Assembly: GCA_024638165.1 (NCBI GenBank)
Contig: JAHEKV010000006.1
Span: forward strand, 16,700 to 80,699
Direction of reading: 5' to 3'
DNA from: Flavobacteriaceae bacterium
Lineage (GTDB): Bacteria; Bacteroidota; Bacteroidia; Flavobacteriales; Flavobacteriaceae
Length of the DNA: 64,000 nt
Positions 1 through 8,044 of the stretch are shown one piece after another. The number at the start of each line of letters is the position of its first letter. Within the stretch, counting starts at the first letter, position 1. Position numbers and translations under genes: made by a program. The notes beneath the pieces are model-generated. The model was not told the DNA's origin. It searched no databases and worked only from the letters and a program-made list of their open reading frames with translations.

Positions 1-628
1 TTAAGGTTACCCATTCGTTTTGCGAGAGCCACAATAAGTGTGGGCCGAATAAAAGTAAGCTCAGTGCGACTGACTTCCAGGCCCTACGATCTTTCATCAG
101 GATGGGGTTAGAAGCGATCACGCCAAATAGGATTAATACGCCCGTATACTTGCTGTACATGAGACCCGCCATAGCTAGACCTAGGGTAAAGACAGTATAT
201 TTTGTCTTTAAGAGAAATTGCTTGTAGGAGTAAAAGAACAGCGCGGTAAATAGGAGCGTTCCTGTGTCGGGTAAGGTGAGAAACCCGTAGAGATTGACTA
301 AAGGTAAGCCCAGTAACAAAAGTGAGAACAGCCCGTTAGACATTCTTTTCTTAGTCTCCTTACTCAGTGTTTGGTATAGAAGCCAATAGCTCAGTGATAC
401 GCTGAGTACGCTGAGTACTCGAACGCCAAAAAGCCCCAAGCTTTCAATCGACGAAGGGAGTGCTAGTAGGGCAACTAGGGGTGGATGATCAAAGTATCCC
501 CACTGCATATGCTTTGCGAAATAGGCATAATAGGCCTCGTCTTTTAAAAGGCCAGTAAAACTTGCCTGAAGCAGATTGATCAGGGTAATTATTACGAGTT
601 GAACTTGAAAGGAAAACTTGAGCCTCAT
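1..628 (-). CDS. GT39-type polyprenyl-phosphate-sugar glycosyltransferase (C-terminus beyond window)
   Basis: The frame is open from an ATG at 628 to the window edge, giving 209 residues of the N-terminal part. A hydrophobic first helix is followed by a loop with DEAYYAYF and WGYFDHPPLVALL. This is the acidic first-loop signature of ArnT/PMT_2 (GT39) enzymes, which move a sugar from polyprenyl phosphate onto an acceptor on the outer face of the inner membrane. Several further membrane segments follow, with an LPDTGTLLF loop typical of the family. The start is supported by a Bacteroidota -7 element a few bases upstream. It is divergent from a Dpm1-like synthase (697-1446) that could make its lipid-linked donor; that pairing is inference. 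The acceptor is unknown. Confidence 0.85.
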   Translation of the reverse strand, partial: MRLKFSFQVQLVIITLINLLQASFTGLLKDEAYYAYFAKHMQWGYFDHPPLVALLALPSSIESLGLFGVRVLSVLSVSLSYWLLYQTLSKETKKRMSNGLFSLLLLGLPLVNLYGFLTLPDTGTLLFTALFFYSYKQFLLKTKYTVFTLGLAMAGLMYSKYTGVLILFGVIASNPILMKDRRAWKSVALSLLLFGPHLLWLSQNEWVTL

Positions 629-637
629 CACAGAAAT

Positions 638-645
638 CAAAGGTA
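638..645 (-). promoter_or_regulatory. Bacteroidota -7 promoter element for the GT39 gene
   Basis: On the minus strand this reads TACCTTTG, an exact match to TAnnTTTG. It ends 9 bases before the ATG at 628, which implies a very short leader. No clear -33 TTG was found at the usual distance. Confidence 0.5.
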
Positions 646-696
646 CGTTTTTGAAGTTGTCTTTGGATCGACACAAATGTCCTATTTTAGCCGCCT

Positions 697-1446
697 ATGA
701 GTGAATGCCTAGTCATTATCCCAACCTATAACGAAATCGAAAACGTTGCACTGATTATTGCTGCGGTTCAAGATTTAAACAAAGGGTATCATGTACTCAT
801 CGTTGATGATAATTCTCCTGATGGAACAGCAGATAAGGTTCGTGAACTGCAGAATACTCATCCCGACTCACTTCACCTTGAGGTAAGAACTGAAAAAGCC
901 GGACTTGGTACTGCTTATATCCATGGGTTTAAATGGGCCTTGGCAAAGGGTTACTCCTTTATTTTTGAAATGGATGCTGATTTTTCTCATACTCCAAGTG
1001 ATTTAATTCGGCTACATGCTGCTTGTAAGAACGGTGCCGACGTGGCCATTGGTAGTAGATATTGCAAGGGAGTGAATGTGGTGAATTGGCCGCTACATCG
1101 AATACTACTCTCCTACGGGGCTTCCTTTTATGTTCGTTTAATCACAGGAATGCCTGTATATGACCCTACGGCTGGTTTTATGTGTTATCGTGCTTCGCTT
1201 TTAAAGCAATTGAATTTAGATGCCGTACGTTTTGTCGGATATGCCTTTCAGATTGAAATGAAATTCAGAGCTTACAAGAAGGGCGCAACGATCAAAGAGG
1301 TGAGTATTGTTTTTACAGATCGCATCAGAGGGGTGTCGAAGATGAGTGGCGCAATTGTCAAAGAAGCCATTCTCGGGGTGCTTAAAATGCGTTTGGATAG
1401 TATCTTTGCTAAAAAGAGATTCTACTATGCCGAAAACCCTGATTAA
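697..1446 (+). CDS. Polyprenol monophosphomannose synthase (Dpm1-like GT2)
   Basis: This soluble GT2 enzyme probably transfers mannose or another hexose from a nucleotide sugar to polyprenyl phosphate. The 249 residues begin with VIIPTYNEIENV, followed by the nucleotide-binding DDNSPDGTADKV (about residues 37-48) and the metal-binding FEMDADFSHTP (about 89-99). It lacks the C-terminal membrane domain of longer Dpm1 proteins, which is normal for the bacterial form. The end overlaps the dihydroorotase start by 20 bases, so the two are probably co-transcribed. The divergent GT39 gene is a plausible user of its product. The family is clear; the exact sugar is not. Confidence 0.9.
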   Translation: MSECLVIIPTYNEIENVALIIAAVQDLNKGYHVLIVDDNSPDGTADKVRELQNTHPDSLHLEVRTEKAGLGTAYIHGFKWALAKGYSFIFEMDADFSHTPSDLIRLHAACKNGADVAIGSRYCKGVNVVNWPLHRILLSYGASFYVRLITGMPVYDPTAGFMCYRASLLKQLNLDAVRFVGYAFQIEMKFRAYKKGATIKEVSIVFTDRIRGVSKMSGAIVKEAILGVLKMRLDSIFAKKRFYYAENPD

Positions 1447-2761
1447 AAATGCGAGAATTGTAAATGAATCATCCATTTTTGAATCTGACATTCTCGTTGA
1501 AGATCAATTCATAAAAAAAATAGCTCCCTCCATCTCAGACGATACCGCTGAGGTTATCGATTTACAAGGACAGCTGCTTTTACCCGGATGTATTGACAAT
1601 CAGGTCCATTTTCGCGAACCAGGATTAACCCATAAAGGAACGATTGCAACAGAGAGTCGAGCAGCGCTAGCAGGTGGAATCACAACTTTCATGGAGCAGC
1701 CAAATACCAACCCTCAAACGGTTACCTTCGAAGCTTTAGAAGATAAATTTGATCGAGCAGCAAAGGGTTCTTATGTGAATTACTCTTTTTTCTTTGGGGG
1801 TACGAATGATAACCTAGAACTCATAAAAAGATTAGACATTAATGCTTGCGCAGGAATCAAGCTTTTCCTTGGTTCTTCGACAGGTAATATGCTGGTTGAT
1901 CGAGAAGAAACCATTCGTGGAATCTTTTCGAACACCGAGATGGTTATCGCCGCACATTGTGAAGATGAACCCACTATTCGTGCGAATACTGAGGCGGCCA
2001 TAAAGAAATATGGAGAGGATATTCCGATTGAAATGCATCCGATTATTCGATCTAGAGAGGCTTGTTATCAATCCTCTTCAAGAGCCATCCAACTGGCAAG
2101 AGAGACAGGAGCAAAACTTCACGTGTTTCACGTATCTACCGCAGAGGAGCTTGAACTCTTTGATACTCATTTACCTTTTGAGAAGAAGCAAATTACTGCC
2201 GAGGTATGTTTACACCACCTTTGGTTTAGTGATAAGGATTATGCAGATAAGGGTACCTTGATTAAGTGGAATCCGGCCGTAAAAAGTGCTTCTGATCGGG
2301 ACGCTCTTTGGGAAGGTGTTCGAGGAAATGCTCTAGACATCTTAGCCACAGACCACGCACCTCATACGATCGATGAGAAATCAAATACCTACCTCAAAGC
2401 TCCATCTGGAGGACCACTGGTGCAGCATGCGCTACTGGGTTATTTAGATAAAGTTGAAGAAGGCGCCTTTGACCTTGAAACACTGGTTCAAAAATTTGCA
2501 CATAATGTTGCTGATCGATATCATATCGATCGTCGCGGGTACATTAGAGAAGGTTATTATGCCGATTTGGTGACCGTCAAGAAAAATCCATATCAGGTAA
2601 CTAAGGAAAGCCTGTTGTATGATTGTAAGTGGAGCCCATTTGAAGGACACACTTTCGCCTATACCATTGATAAAGTTTGGGTAAATGGTCATTTAGGCTA
2701 TTCTAATGGGGCGGTGAGTGAAGATCGTCATGCCCAAAAACTAGCATTTACTAGAAAATGA
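1427..2761 (+). CDS. pyrC: Dihydroorotase
   Basis: A 444-residue amidohydrolase that closes carbamoyl-aspartate to dihydroorotate in pyrimidine synthesis. Visible motifs are DNQVHFREPGLTHKG (metal-binding HxR near residue 60), GGITTFMEQPNT, the AHCEDE and FHVSTAEE histidines, and ATDHAPHT near the C-terminal third. These fit type I (DHOase/allantoinase-like) enzymes. The longest open frame starts earlier, at 1346, but those 27 residues do not resemble the family; the ATG at 1427 begins the typical strand MPKTLIKNARIV. It overlaps the upstream GT2 gene by 20 bases and the downstream DUF4296 gene by 4. Allantoinase or hydantoinase activity is less likely. Confidence 0.88.
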   Translation: MPKTLIKNARIVNESSIFESDILVEDQFIKKIAPSISDDTAEVIDLQGQLLLPGCIDNQVHFREPGLTHKGTIATESRAALAGGITTFMEQPNTNPQTVTFEALEDKFDRAAKGSYVNYSFFFGGTNDNLELIKRLDINACAGIKLFLGSSTGNMLVDREETIRGIFSNTEMVIAAHCEDEPTIRANTEAAIKKYGEDIPIEMHPIIRSREACYQSSSRAIQLARETGAKLHVFHVSTAEELELFDTHLPFEKKQITAEVCLHHLWFSDKDYADKGTLIKWNPAVKSASDRDALWEGVRGNALDILATDHAPHTIDEKSNTYLKAPSGGPLVQHALLGYLDKVEEGAFDLETLVQKFAHNVADRYHIDRRGYIREGYYADLVTVKKNPYQVTKESLLYDCKWSPFEGHTFAYTIDKVWVNGHLGYSNGAVSEDRHAQKLAFTRK

Positions 2762-3126
2762 GAATAGTCTATTCAGCCTTAATATTGGTTTTGCTGATTT
2801 CTTGTTCTACAAGAATGATGGAGCCGCCCGAAAACCTTATAGAGGAAGGTGTTTTTTCAGATATTCTTTATGATATAGCGGTTTTAAAAGCGGTTCATAG
2901 CACTTCTCCAGCTACTCTAGAAAGTCAGGGAATACTTATAATGCCTTATATCTATGAAAAGTACGATGTGGACAGCCTTCAATTGATTAATTCGAATAAG
3001 TATTACTCCACATTAGGTGATCGCTATTTCAAGCTATTTGAATCTATTGAAACTCGATTAGCAGAAAAAAGTGAGGTGATCGATAGCCTTCGAGCTGAAG
3101 CTGCTTCTAAGCCCCTGCGCATGTAG
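2758..3126 (+). CDS. DUF4296 lipoprotein
   Basis: A 122-residue protein with a lipoprotein signal peptide (hydrophobic ALILVLLISCS, lipobox cysteine at residue 16). The mature part is helical and resembles DUF4296: a conserved LIEEGVFSDILYDIAVLKA helix, then a YEKYDVDSLQLINSNKYY block. DUF4296 proteins are small, envelope-attached and restricted to Bacteroidota, with unknown function. The start overlaps the dihydroorotase stop in an ATGA arrangement, implying translational coupling. Its last 20 bases overlap the convergent epimerase gene. Confidence 0.85.
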   Translation: MRIVYSALILVLLISCSTRMMEPPENLIEEGVFSDILYDIAVLKAVHSTSPATLESQGILIMPYIYEKYDVDSLQLINSNKYYSTLGDRYFKLFESIETRLAEKSEVIDSLRAEAASKPLRM

Positions 3127-4051
3127 CGCGATAAGATTGAGATAGTTGCTTTAATTCAGCTTCGAAATTTTCTAGCTCCACTTCCTTGAGTTCAGGATAA
3201 TCAGATAGGGTCGGATAGATCGATTCTGAGGTTAGCGAGTCAACAATTTCAGAGGATAGTTTGCGTGGCTTTCTAAAAATAAAAGCATAAAAAGCTTCGA
3301 TAACGCTAAGGCCTCTTAATATGGGTTTCCCGATGAACTGTATTTTTTCTGCACCCATTGCCTTAGCAAGCTCATCGTATCGCATGATTTTAGTGACAAG
3401 AATGGTAGGGGTTTTCTGCTCATTTTTTGAAAGATGAAGAGTGCATCGCACAACGGTATTTGCTGTGGTTAAGCCAACAGAACCCTTGGTAACTATAGTT
3501 TTTTGCTGAGCGAGCTGTTTAAAGATACTTCCGCTGGGCCGATTCCAGAAGTAATCACTTAAAATCACACCAGGTCGAACAATTGTAGCCTTTATACCCT
3601 CTTGAACTCCCCGATATACTTCTAATTCAGATAAGTATTTGGTATACCCGTAATAACTCGATGCACCCTCGTTGGCTGCTGCGATCGAACTAATGAAGAT
3701 TAGATTGATTTTTTTAGATATCAGTGTATTTACCAAATTTCTCGTGCCCTCAACATTGGTCTTGTAAAGCTGGCTTTTGCGTTTAGGATCAAAAGAAATT
3801 AGTGCAGCACAATGAATTACAGTATCGACTTCTTCTAAAGCCTGATCGAGTAAGTCGATTTGGTCATAAGAACCTTTTAGCCATTCGATATAGCTGAGGT
3901 TTTTCTCTTTATTATGATACTTGAAAAAAGCAACGACTTCTATTCGTTTCTCTTCGGTTCTGTAGAACGCACGAATCTTCTTTTTTTGAGAACTAAGACT
4001 AAGAAGAAAATGAGCCCCTAGCATACCTGTGGCTCCTGTGACTAAAATCAT
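3107..4051 (-). CDS. NAD-dependent epimerase/dehydratase family protein (extended SDR)
   Basis: A 314-residue Rossmann-fold enzyme. The N-terminus MILVTGATGMLGAHF carries the TGxxGxxG dinucleotide-binding motif. There is an HCAALISF segment and a YYGYTKYLSELEV segment containing the catalytic YxxxK (about residues 132-136), as in 3-beta-HSD/dihydroflavonol reductase-like extended SDRs. The substrate cannot be read from sequence. It is convergent with the DUF4296 gene (20-base overlap) and divergent from tyrS, with a 44-base gap. Confidence 0.82.
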   Translation of the reverse strand: MILVTGATGMLGAHFLLSLSSQKKKIRAFYRTEEKRIEVVAFFKYHNKEKNLSYIEWLKGSYDQIDLLDQALEEVDTVIHCAALISFDPKRKSQLYKTNVEGTRNLVNTLISKKINLIFISSIAAANEGASSYYGYTKYLSELEVYRGVQEGIKATIVRPGVILSDYFWNRPSGSIFKQLAQQKTIVTKGSVGLTTANTVVRCTLHLSKNEQKTPTILVTKIMRYDELAKAMGAEKIQFIGKPILRGLSVIEAFYAFIFRKPRKLSSEIVDSLTSESIYPTLSDYPELKEVELENFEAELKQLSQSYRATCAGA

Positions 4052-4074
4052 AATGTAAATGTAGGCAAAGAAGC

Positions 4075-4082
4075 TATATTTG
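4075..4082 (+). promoter_or_regulatory. Bacteroidota -7 promoter element for tyrS
   Basis: TATATTTG matches TAnnTTTG exactly and ends 13 bases before the first ATG of tyrS, giving a short leader. It lies in the 44-base gap between divergent genes. Confidence 0.5.
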
Positions 4083-4095
4083 TAGGCCTAAAGTT

Positions 4096-5394
4096 ATGAT
4101 GAGTAAGACATTTATAGAAGAGTTACAGTGGAGAGGAATGGTACATGATTTTATGCCAGGCCTCGAGGATCATTTAAAAGAATCGATGCGTTCGGCTTAT
4201 GTGGGCTTTGACCCAACCGCTGATTCGCTACATATCGGAAATTTGGTAAGCATCATGATGCTGCGTCATTTTCAGATCGCAGGACATCGCCCGATAGCCT
4301 TAGTTGGAGGTGCCACAGGAATGATTGGTGATCCTTCTGGAAAATCGAAAGAGCGCAATCTACTCGATGAACCTACTCTTAGGCATAACCAGGAAGCTAT
4401 TAAGAATCAACTAGCGAAGTTTTTAGATTTTGATCCTTCCCTTGACAACAGTGCCGAGCTCGTTAACAATTACGACTGGATGAAAGATTTTAGTTTTCTA
4501 GCTTTCATTCGAGATGTTGGTAAACATATTACCGTCAATTATATGATGGCCAAAGAGTCGGTGAAAAAAAGAGTTTCTGCTGAAGAGAGCGATGGTATGT
4601 CTTTCACTGAATTCACCTATCAACTGGTTCAGGGTTATGACTTTTTACACTTGTATCGCGACAAAGAAGTTAGTCTTCAAATGGGCGGAAGCGACCAGTG
4701 GGGAAATATTACCACGGGTACAGAGCTTATTCGAAGAGTGGCAGGCGGTAAAGGTTTTGCACTTACTTGCCCATTAGTCACCAAGGCTGATGGAACAAAA
4801 TTCGGAAAGTCTGAAGGAGGAAATATTTGGTTAGACCCCAATAGAACTTCTCCTTATAAATTCTATCAGTATTGGCTGAACACCTCTGATGAAGACGCAG
4901 CTCATTTTATTAAGATTTTCACCTTCTTAGAGAAAGAAGAAATAGATTCCCTGATTAGCGAGCATGCAAAAGCCCCGCATTTACGTATACTTCAACAGCG
5001 ACTTGCTAAAGAGGTAACTATACTGGTTCATTCTGAAGCTGACTATGAGAATGCTGTAGCTGCGAGCGCGATTCTATTTGGTAAATCAACCGCCGAAGAC
5101 CTTAAGCAGCTTCCTGAAAAGGTTTTTCTAGAGGTGTTTGACGGTGTGCCTAGTGCTGAGGTGTCTAAAGCTCGATTTGAAGAAGGTCTAGATATGATTG
5201 CTGCTTTGGCCGCTGAAACCGGATTTTTCGCTTCAAATGGTGAAGCACGTCGGGAGCTAAAACAACAATCTATTTCGGTGAATAAATCGAAAGTTGGTGA
5301 GGATTATTCACTTTCAGCAGAAGATTTAATAGCCTCTAAATACATTCTTTTACAGAAAGGTAAAAAGAACTACTACCTACTAAAGGTGGTCTAA
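4096..5394 (+). CDS. tyrS: Tyrosine--tRNA ligase
   Basis: A class I aminoacyl-tRNA synthetase of 432 residues that charges tRNA-Tyr. The HIGH-like motif is HIGN (about residues 46-49) inside [22 protein letters not shown] lines the tyrosine pocket, and KFGKS (235-239) is the KMSKS equivalent. The last 80 residues form an S4-like RNA-binding domain. Two adjacent ATG codons (4096 and 4099) could serve as the start. It overlaps the convergent LuxE-like gene by 4 bases. Confidence 0.97.
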   Translation: MMSKTFIEELQWRGMVHDFMPGLEDHLKESMRSAYVGFDPTADSLHIGNLVSIMMLRHFQIAGHRPIALVGGATGMIGDPSGKSKERNLLDEPTLRHNQEAIKNQLAKFLDFDPSLDNSAELVNNYDWMKDFSFLAFIRDVGKHITVNYMMAKESVKKRVSAEESDGMSFTEFTYQLVQGYDFLHLYRDKEVSLQMGGSDQWGNITTGTELIRRVAGGKGFALTCPLVTKADGTKFGKSEGGNIWLDPNRTSPYKFYQYWLNTSDEDAAHFIKIFTFLEKEEIDSLISEHAKAPHLRILQQRLAKEVTILVHSEADYENAVAASAILFGKSTAEDLKQLPEKVFLEVFDGVPSAEVSKARFEEGLDMIAALAAETGFFASNGEARRELKQQSISVNKSKVGEDYSLSAEDLIASKYILLQKGKKNYYLLKVV

Positions 5395-6353
5395 GCCATC
5401 ATTAGATTACATCCTCTAATCTCTGCAGTATCGAATCTACCGAGCACTTCGAAACTGCCGTCAGGGTAAGTTTTTCCTAAATCTTCTGTTGCTATAAATG
5501 CACAAGAGTGGGTGTTGGCCAGATCAATGATGTTGATTCCGCCCGTTTTTTCATGAGGGTTAATGGTGAAAGGATCCTCTGCTTCTCGAATGAGTACTTT
5601 CATCCAGGGTGCAGGATGAAAAATACCCTCTCCTGGCGAATAGGCTTGTGAAAACAATTCGGTCATTCCGTATTCAGAATGAATTGTGTCTATTTCGAAA
5701 GCCGATTGCAACTGGCGATGTACTTCTTCTCTGATAATTTCTTTGCGTCTTCCTTTCATTCCACCGGTTTCCATAACAATCGTGTTCTTCAAGGTCATGG
5801 GATTGCTTTCTGCCCAATCGAGAAGTGCATAGGTTACTCCGATGAGTAGCTTTTTTTGATCGCTGGCTAATAGTTTGGTGAGCTGCTGATCTCCGAGTTT
5901 ATAATAACCTGATCCTGGCCGCGCTTTGTTTATTAGGTAATCGACCATATAAATGAGCGAGGAATGGGTTTGTTCTTGATAAGAAGGTAGAAGAGCTATT
6001 AGAACTAAGTCTGAAATAGGCCCGTAGGTCGCTTCGAAAAAAGTAAAAAAGCTTTGCTTATAACCTTCTAATGAATGATAGTAGTGCTTACTTCGATTGG
6101 TTTGAGCCGTCGTTCCCGAACTCATGAAGTACCCCTCTTCTTTTAGGTTTTTATCGAAGACTTTATGGCTCTTAAAAAATGAAATGGGTAGAAAAGGGAT
6201 TTCGACCAGTGAAGAGACATTGCTTGGATCCTTTCTTAAGAGCTGGCAGTAGGCGTTATACACCTCGATATTTTGAAACTGATCCTTAAAAAGGTCTAAC
6301 GCCTTTTCCTCAAAGTCGCTTTCAGTTACAGATGTGAATTTAGCTTTTGCCAT
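5391..6353 (-). CDS. LuxE-like acyl-protein synthetase / acyl-activating protein
   Basis: A 320-residue ANL-superfamily-like protein of the LuxE type, the enzyme that activates fatty acids with ATP and holds them as an acyl group. [18 protein letters not shown] (about residues 76-93) matches the Ser/Thr/Gly-rich nucleotide-binding loop. [14 protein letters not shown] and [15 protein letters not shown] match later LuxE/PaaK motifs. No luxC reductase, luxD or luciferase gene is nearby, so a bioluminescence role is unsupported. In Bacteroidota such orphans may activate acyl groups for surface polymers or lipids, which is inference. Its own -7 element lies at 6372-6379. Confidence 0.82.
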   Translation of the reverse strand: MAKAKFTSVTESDFEEKALDLFKDQFQNIEVYNAYCQLLRKDPSNVSSLVEIPFLPISFFKSHKVFDKNLKEEGYFMSSGTTAQTNRSKHYYHSLEGYKQSFFTFFEATYGPISDLVLIALLPSYQEQTHSSLIYMVDYLINKARPGSGYYKLGDQQLTKLLASDQKKLLIGVTYALLDWAESNPMTLKNTIVMETGGMKGRRKEIIREEVHRQLQSAFEIDTIHSEYGMTELFSQAYSPGEGIFHPAPWMKVLIREAEDPFTINPHEKTGGINIIDLANTHSCAFIATEDLGKTYPDGSFEVLGRFDTAEIRGCNLMMA

Positions 6354-6371
6354 GACTCTTTAAAAGTGAAT

Positions 6372-6379
6372 CAAAGGTA
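6372..6379 (-). promoter_or_regulatory. Bacteroidota -7 promoter element for the LuxE-like gene
   Basis: Minus-strand TACCTTTG matches TAnnTTTG exactly and ends 18 bases before the ATG at 6353. Confidence 0.5.
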
Positions 6380-6458
6380 ATTAGAATCGTTCATTTTTCG
6401 TTCAGGCCTAATAAATTAAGGGCCTACAAGCGGATAGAAAATACACCTTAAAGATTAA

Positions 6459-6519
6459 TTAACATTTAAGAACATAAGACTTAACCTTTTTAAGGATTTA
6501 TACATCGAAAGTTAACCTT
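6459..6519 (+). promoter_or_regulatory. TTAAC-type direct repeats upstream of the beta-helix lipoprotein gene
   Basis: TTAACATT occurs at 6459-6466 and TTAACCTT at 6481-6488 and again at 6512-6519, with a weaker GAACAT copy at 6470-6475. Copies two and three are 31 bases apart, about three helical turns, on the same face. The last copy sits about 30 bases upstream of the -7 element at 6549, where an activator would stand in for a -33 box. PhoB-type regulators bind direct repeats, and a PhoB-like gene lies 4.4 kb downstream. That link is inference. Confidence 0.4.
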
Positions 6520-6548
6520 GTTCTAAAATAAAGACGAGGATGCCCCCG

Positions 6549-6556
6549 TAGTTTTG
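6549..6556 (+). promoter_or_regulatory. Bacteroidota -7 promoter element for the beta-helix lipoprotein gene
   Basis: TAGTTTTG matches TAnnTTTG exactly, 23 bases before the ATG at 6580. The nearest TTG (6518-6520) is 28 bases upstream, too far for a normal -33 box, which fits an activator-dependent promoter. Confidence 0.5.
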
Positions 6557-6579
6557 GAAAAAATTTTAAAACCCTCGAA

Positions 6580-7968
6580 ATGAAAAAATCAATCTTTGCT
6601 TTAGCTCTTTCTGGAGCAATGCTTTTCTCTTCTTGTGAGCAAGAAGTTGTTATCGACGATGCTCAGTTACAGGCGATCGTGGACGCTGCTGTTGCTGCTG
6701 CACTGGCTAACTATCCAAACACTGAAGAAATCGCTGATGCTGCTGCTGCCGCTGCTACTGCTGCTGTCGCAAACGGTCTTGGTGATATCGATTCAGCAAT
6801 TCAAGATGCCCTTGATGCTGCAGAGGCTTTAACCAATCCTTCTATTGTAAGAGTGGGTACAGGTGGTGTAACCGAAATTACCGCTGACACCACTTGGTCG
6901 AACGATAAAATCTGGTTAATGGATGGTAAAATTGTTGTTCAAGACGGTGTTACACTTACTATCGAAGAAGGTACTATCGTAAAAGGTTCTACAGGTACAG
7001 GCTCAAATGCTACTGTCTTAGTAATTGCTAAAGGAGGAAAAATAAATGCCGTAGGTACTGCCGAAAAGCCAATCATTTTTACTGACGCAAACGATCAAAT
7101 TGTTTATGCGAACGGTACTACTTCACCCAATAGATCGTTATCGGACAAAGGTTTGTGGGGATCGATCATTCTATTAGGTAATGGTGTTGTTGGTGCTGCT
7201 AATGGTGAAGCAAACATCGAGGGTGTTGTTTCAGGATACGAGTTTACCAAGTACGGTGGTTCTGATAATGCTGACAATTCAGGAGTGATGAAATATGTTT
7301 CTATTCGTCACACAGGAACTGCGGTTTCACCGGGTAACGAGCTTCAAGGCCTTACTATGGGAGGTGTTGGTTCAGGAACAACCATTGAAAATATTGAACT
7401 TATCGGATCTGAAGATGATGGTATTGAGATTTTTGGAGGTGCTGTAAATGTAAGTAATCTCGTAATTGCAAACTTTGATGACGATGGTATCGATTTAGAT
7501 CAAGCCTATGCAGGTACAATCTCAAATGCCGTTGTTATTTTGGCTTCAGGTTCAGATACTGCTTTCGAAATTGACGGTACTGAAGAGCCAAATGATGCTA
7601 TCGTTGGGGAATATACCCTTCAGAATGTATCGGTTTATGGTCGTTCAGATGCAGCTAAATTTGACACTTTTGGCAACTGGAAATCTGACGCTACCGGATT
7701 CAATGACAACGTAGTATTTGTTGATTTCCCAGCAGGATCAACTTTAGGAGGTATCGATGCGGATACTTATGATGGAGCTGGTACTGCGGCAGTTGAAGGA
7801 AAATTAAACTTCAGAGATTTTGTAGCTGTTACTTCTGATTCTAAGACAGATGTAATAGCAGGTCAAGTAGAAGAAGCATCTGCTACTTGGATTTCTGTAA
7901 GTGCCACACGCCCTTCAGGAAAAGGAGCTGACGAATCTGTCTTTGCTTGGACACAATTCTTCAACTAA
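6580..7968 (+). CDS. Surface/outer-membrane lipoprotein with Ala-rich stalk and predicted beta-helix
   Basis: A 462-residue secreted protein. The signal peptide ends at a lipobox (FSSCEQ, Cys about residue 19). Residues about 30-85 are an alanine-rich, acidic, probably coiled stalk (DAAAAAATAAV). The remainder is rich in short hydrophobic strands with regular Gly/Asn/Asp turns (IVVQDGVTLTIEEGTIVKG, GVGSGTTIENIELIGSEDDG), the look of a right-handed parallel beta-helix. I do not recognise a catalytic site. It is followed by a hairpin terminator and a TonB receptor gene, so it may be the receptor's surface partner in place of SusD. Substrate is unknown; phosphate-ester or metal capture is a guess from the adjacent PhoB/PhoR-like genes. 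Confidence 0.7.
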   Translation: MKKSIFALALSGAMLFSSCEQEVVIDDAQLQAIVDAAVAAALANYPNTEEIADAAAAAATAAVANGLGDIDSAIQDALDAAEALTNPSIVRVGTGGVTEITADTTWSNDKIWLMDGKIVVQDGVTLTIEEGTIVKGSTGTGSNATVLVIAKGGKINAVGTAEKPIIFTDANDQIVYANGTTSPNRSLSDKGLWGSIILLGNGVVGAANGEANIEGVVSGYEFTKYGGSDNADNSGVMKYVSIRHTGTAVSPGNELQGLTMGGVGSGTTIENIELIGSEDDGIEIFGGAVNVSNLVIANFDDDGIDLDQAYAGTISNAVVILASGSDTAFEIDGTEEPNDAIVGEYTLQNVSVYGRSDAAKFDTFGNWKSDATGFNDNVVFVDFPAGSTLGGIDADTYDGAGTAAVEGKLNFRDFVAVTSDSKTDVIAGQVEEASATWISVSATRPSGKGADESVFAWTQFFN

Positions 7969-7998
7969 ACCCTTTAGGCTTAATTATAATTTAAGTGA

Positions 7999-8026
7999 AT
8001 AGCCCTGTTTTGCCGGGGCTATTTTC
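7999..8026 (+). terminator. Hairpin with short T-run between lipoprotein and TonB receptor genes
   Basis: AATAGCCC (7999-8006) pairs with GGGCTATT (8017-8024) around a 10-base loop, followed by a short T-run. As it lies within the likely operon, it may attenuate transcription so that the lipoprotein is made in excess over the receptor. Confidence 0.6.
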
Positions 8027-8044
8027 CAATTCACACGATACTCT

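Noticed and set aside
489..674. Minus-strand open frame at 489-674
   Set aside because: It overlaps the GT39 frame, crosses its promoter and has no family-like sequence.
1346..1426. N-terminal extension of dihydroorotase
   Set aside because: It lies within the GT2 gene and does not resemble the family; the ATG at 1427 fits.
5391..6353. Bioluminescence gene cluster
   Set aside because: Only a LuxE-like gene is present; no luciferase, reductase or acyltransferase gene is near.
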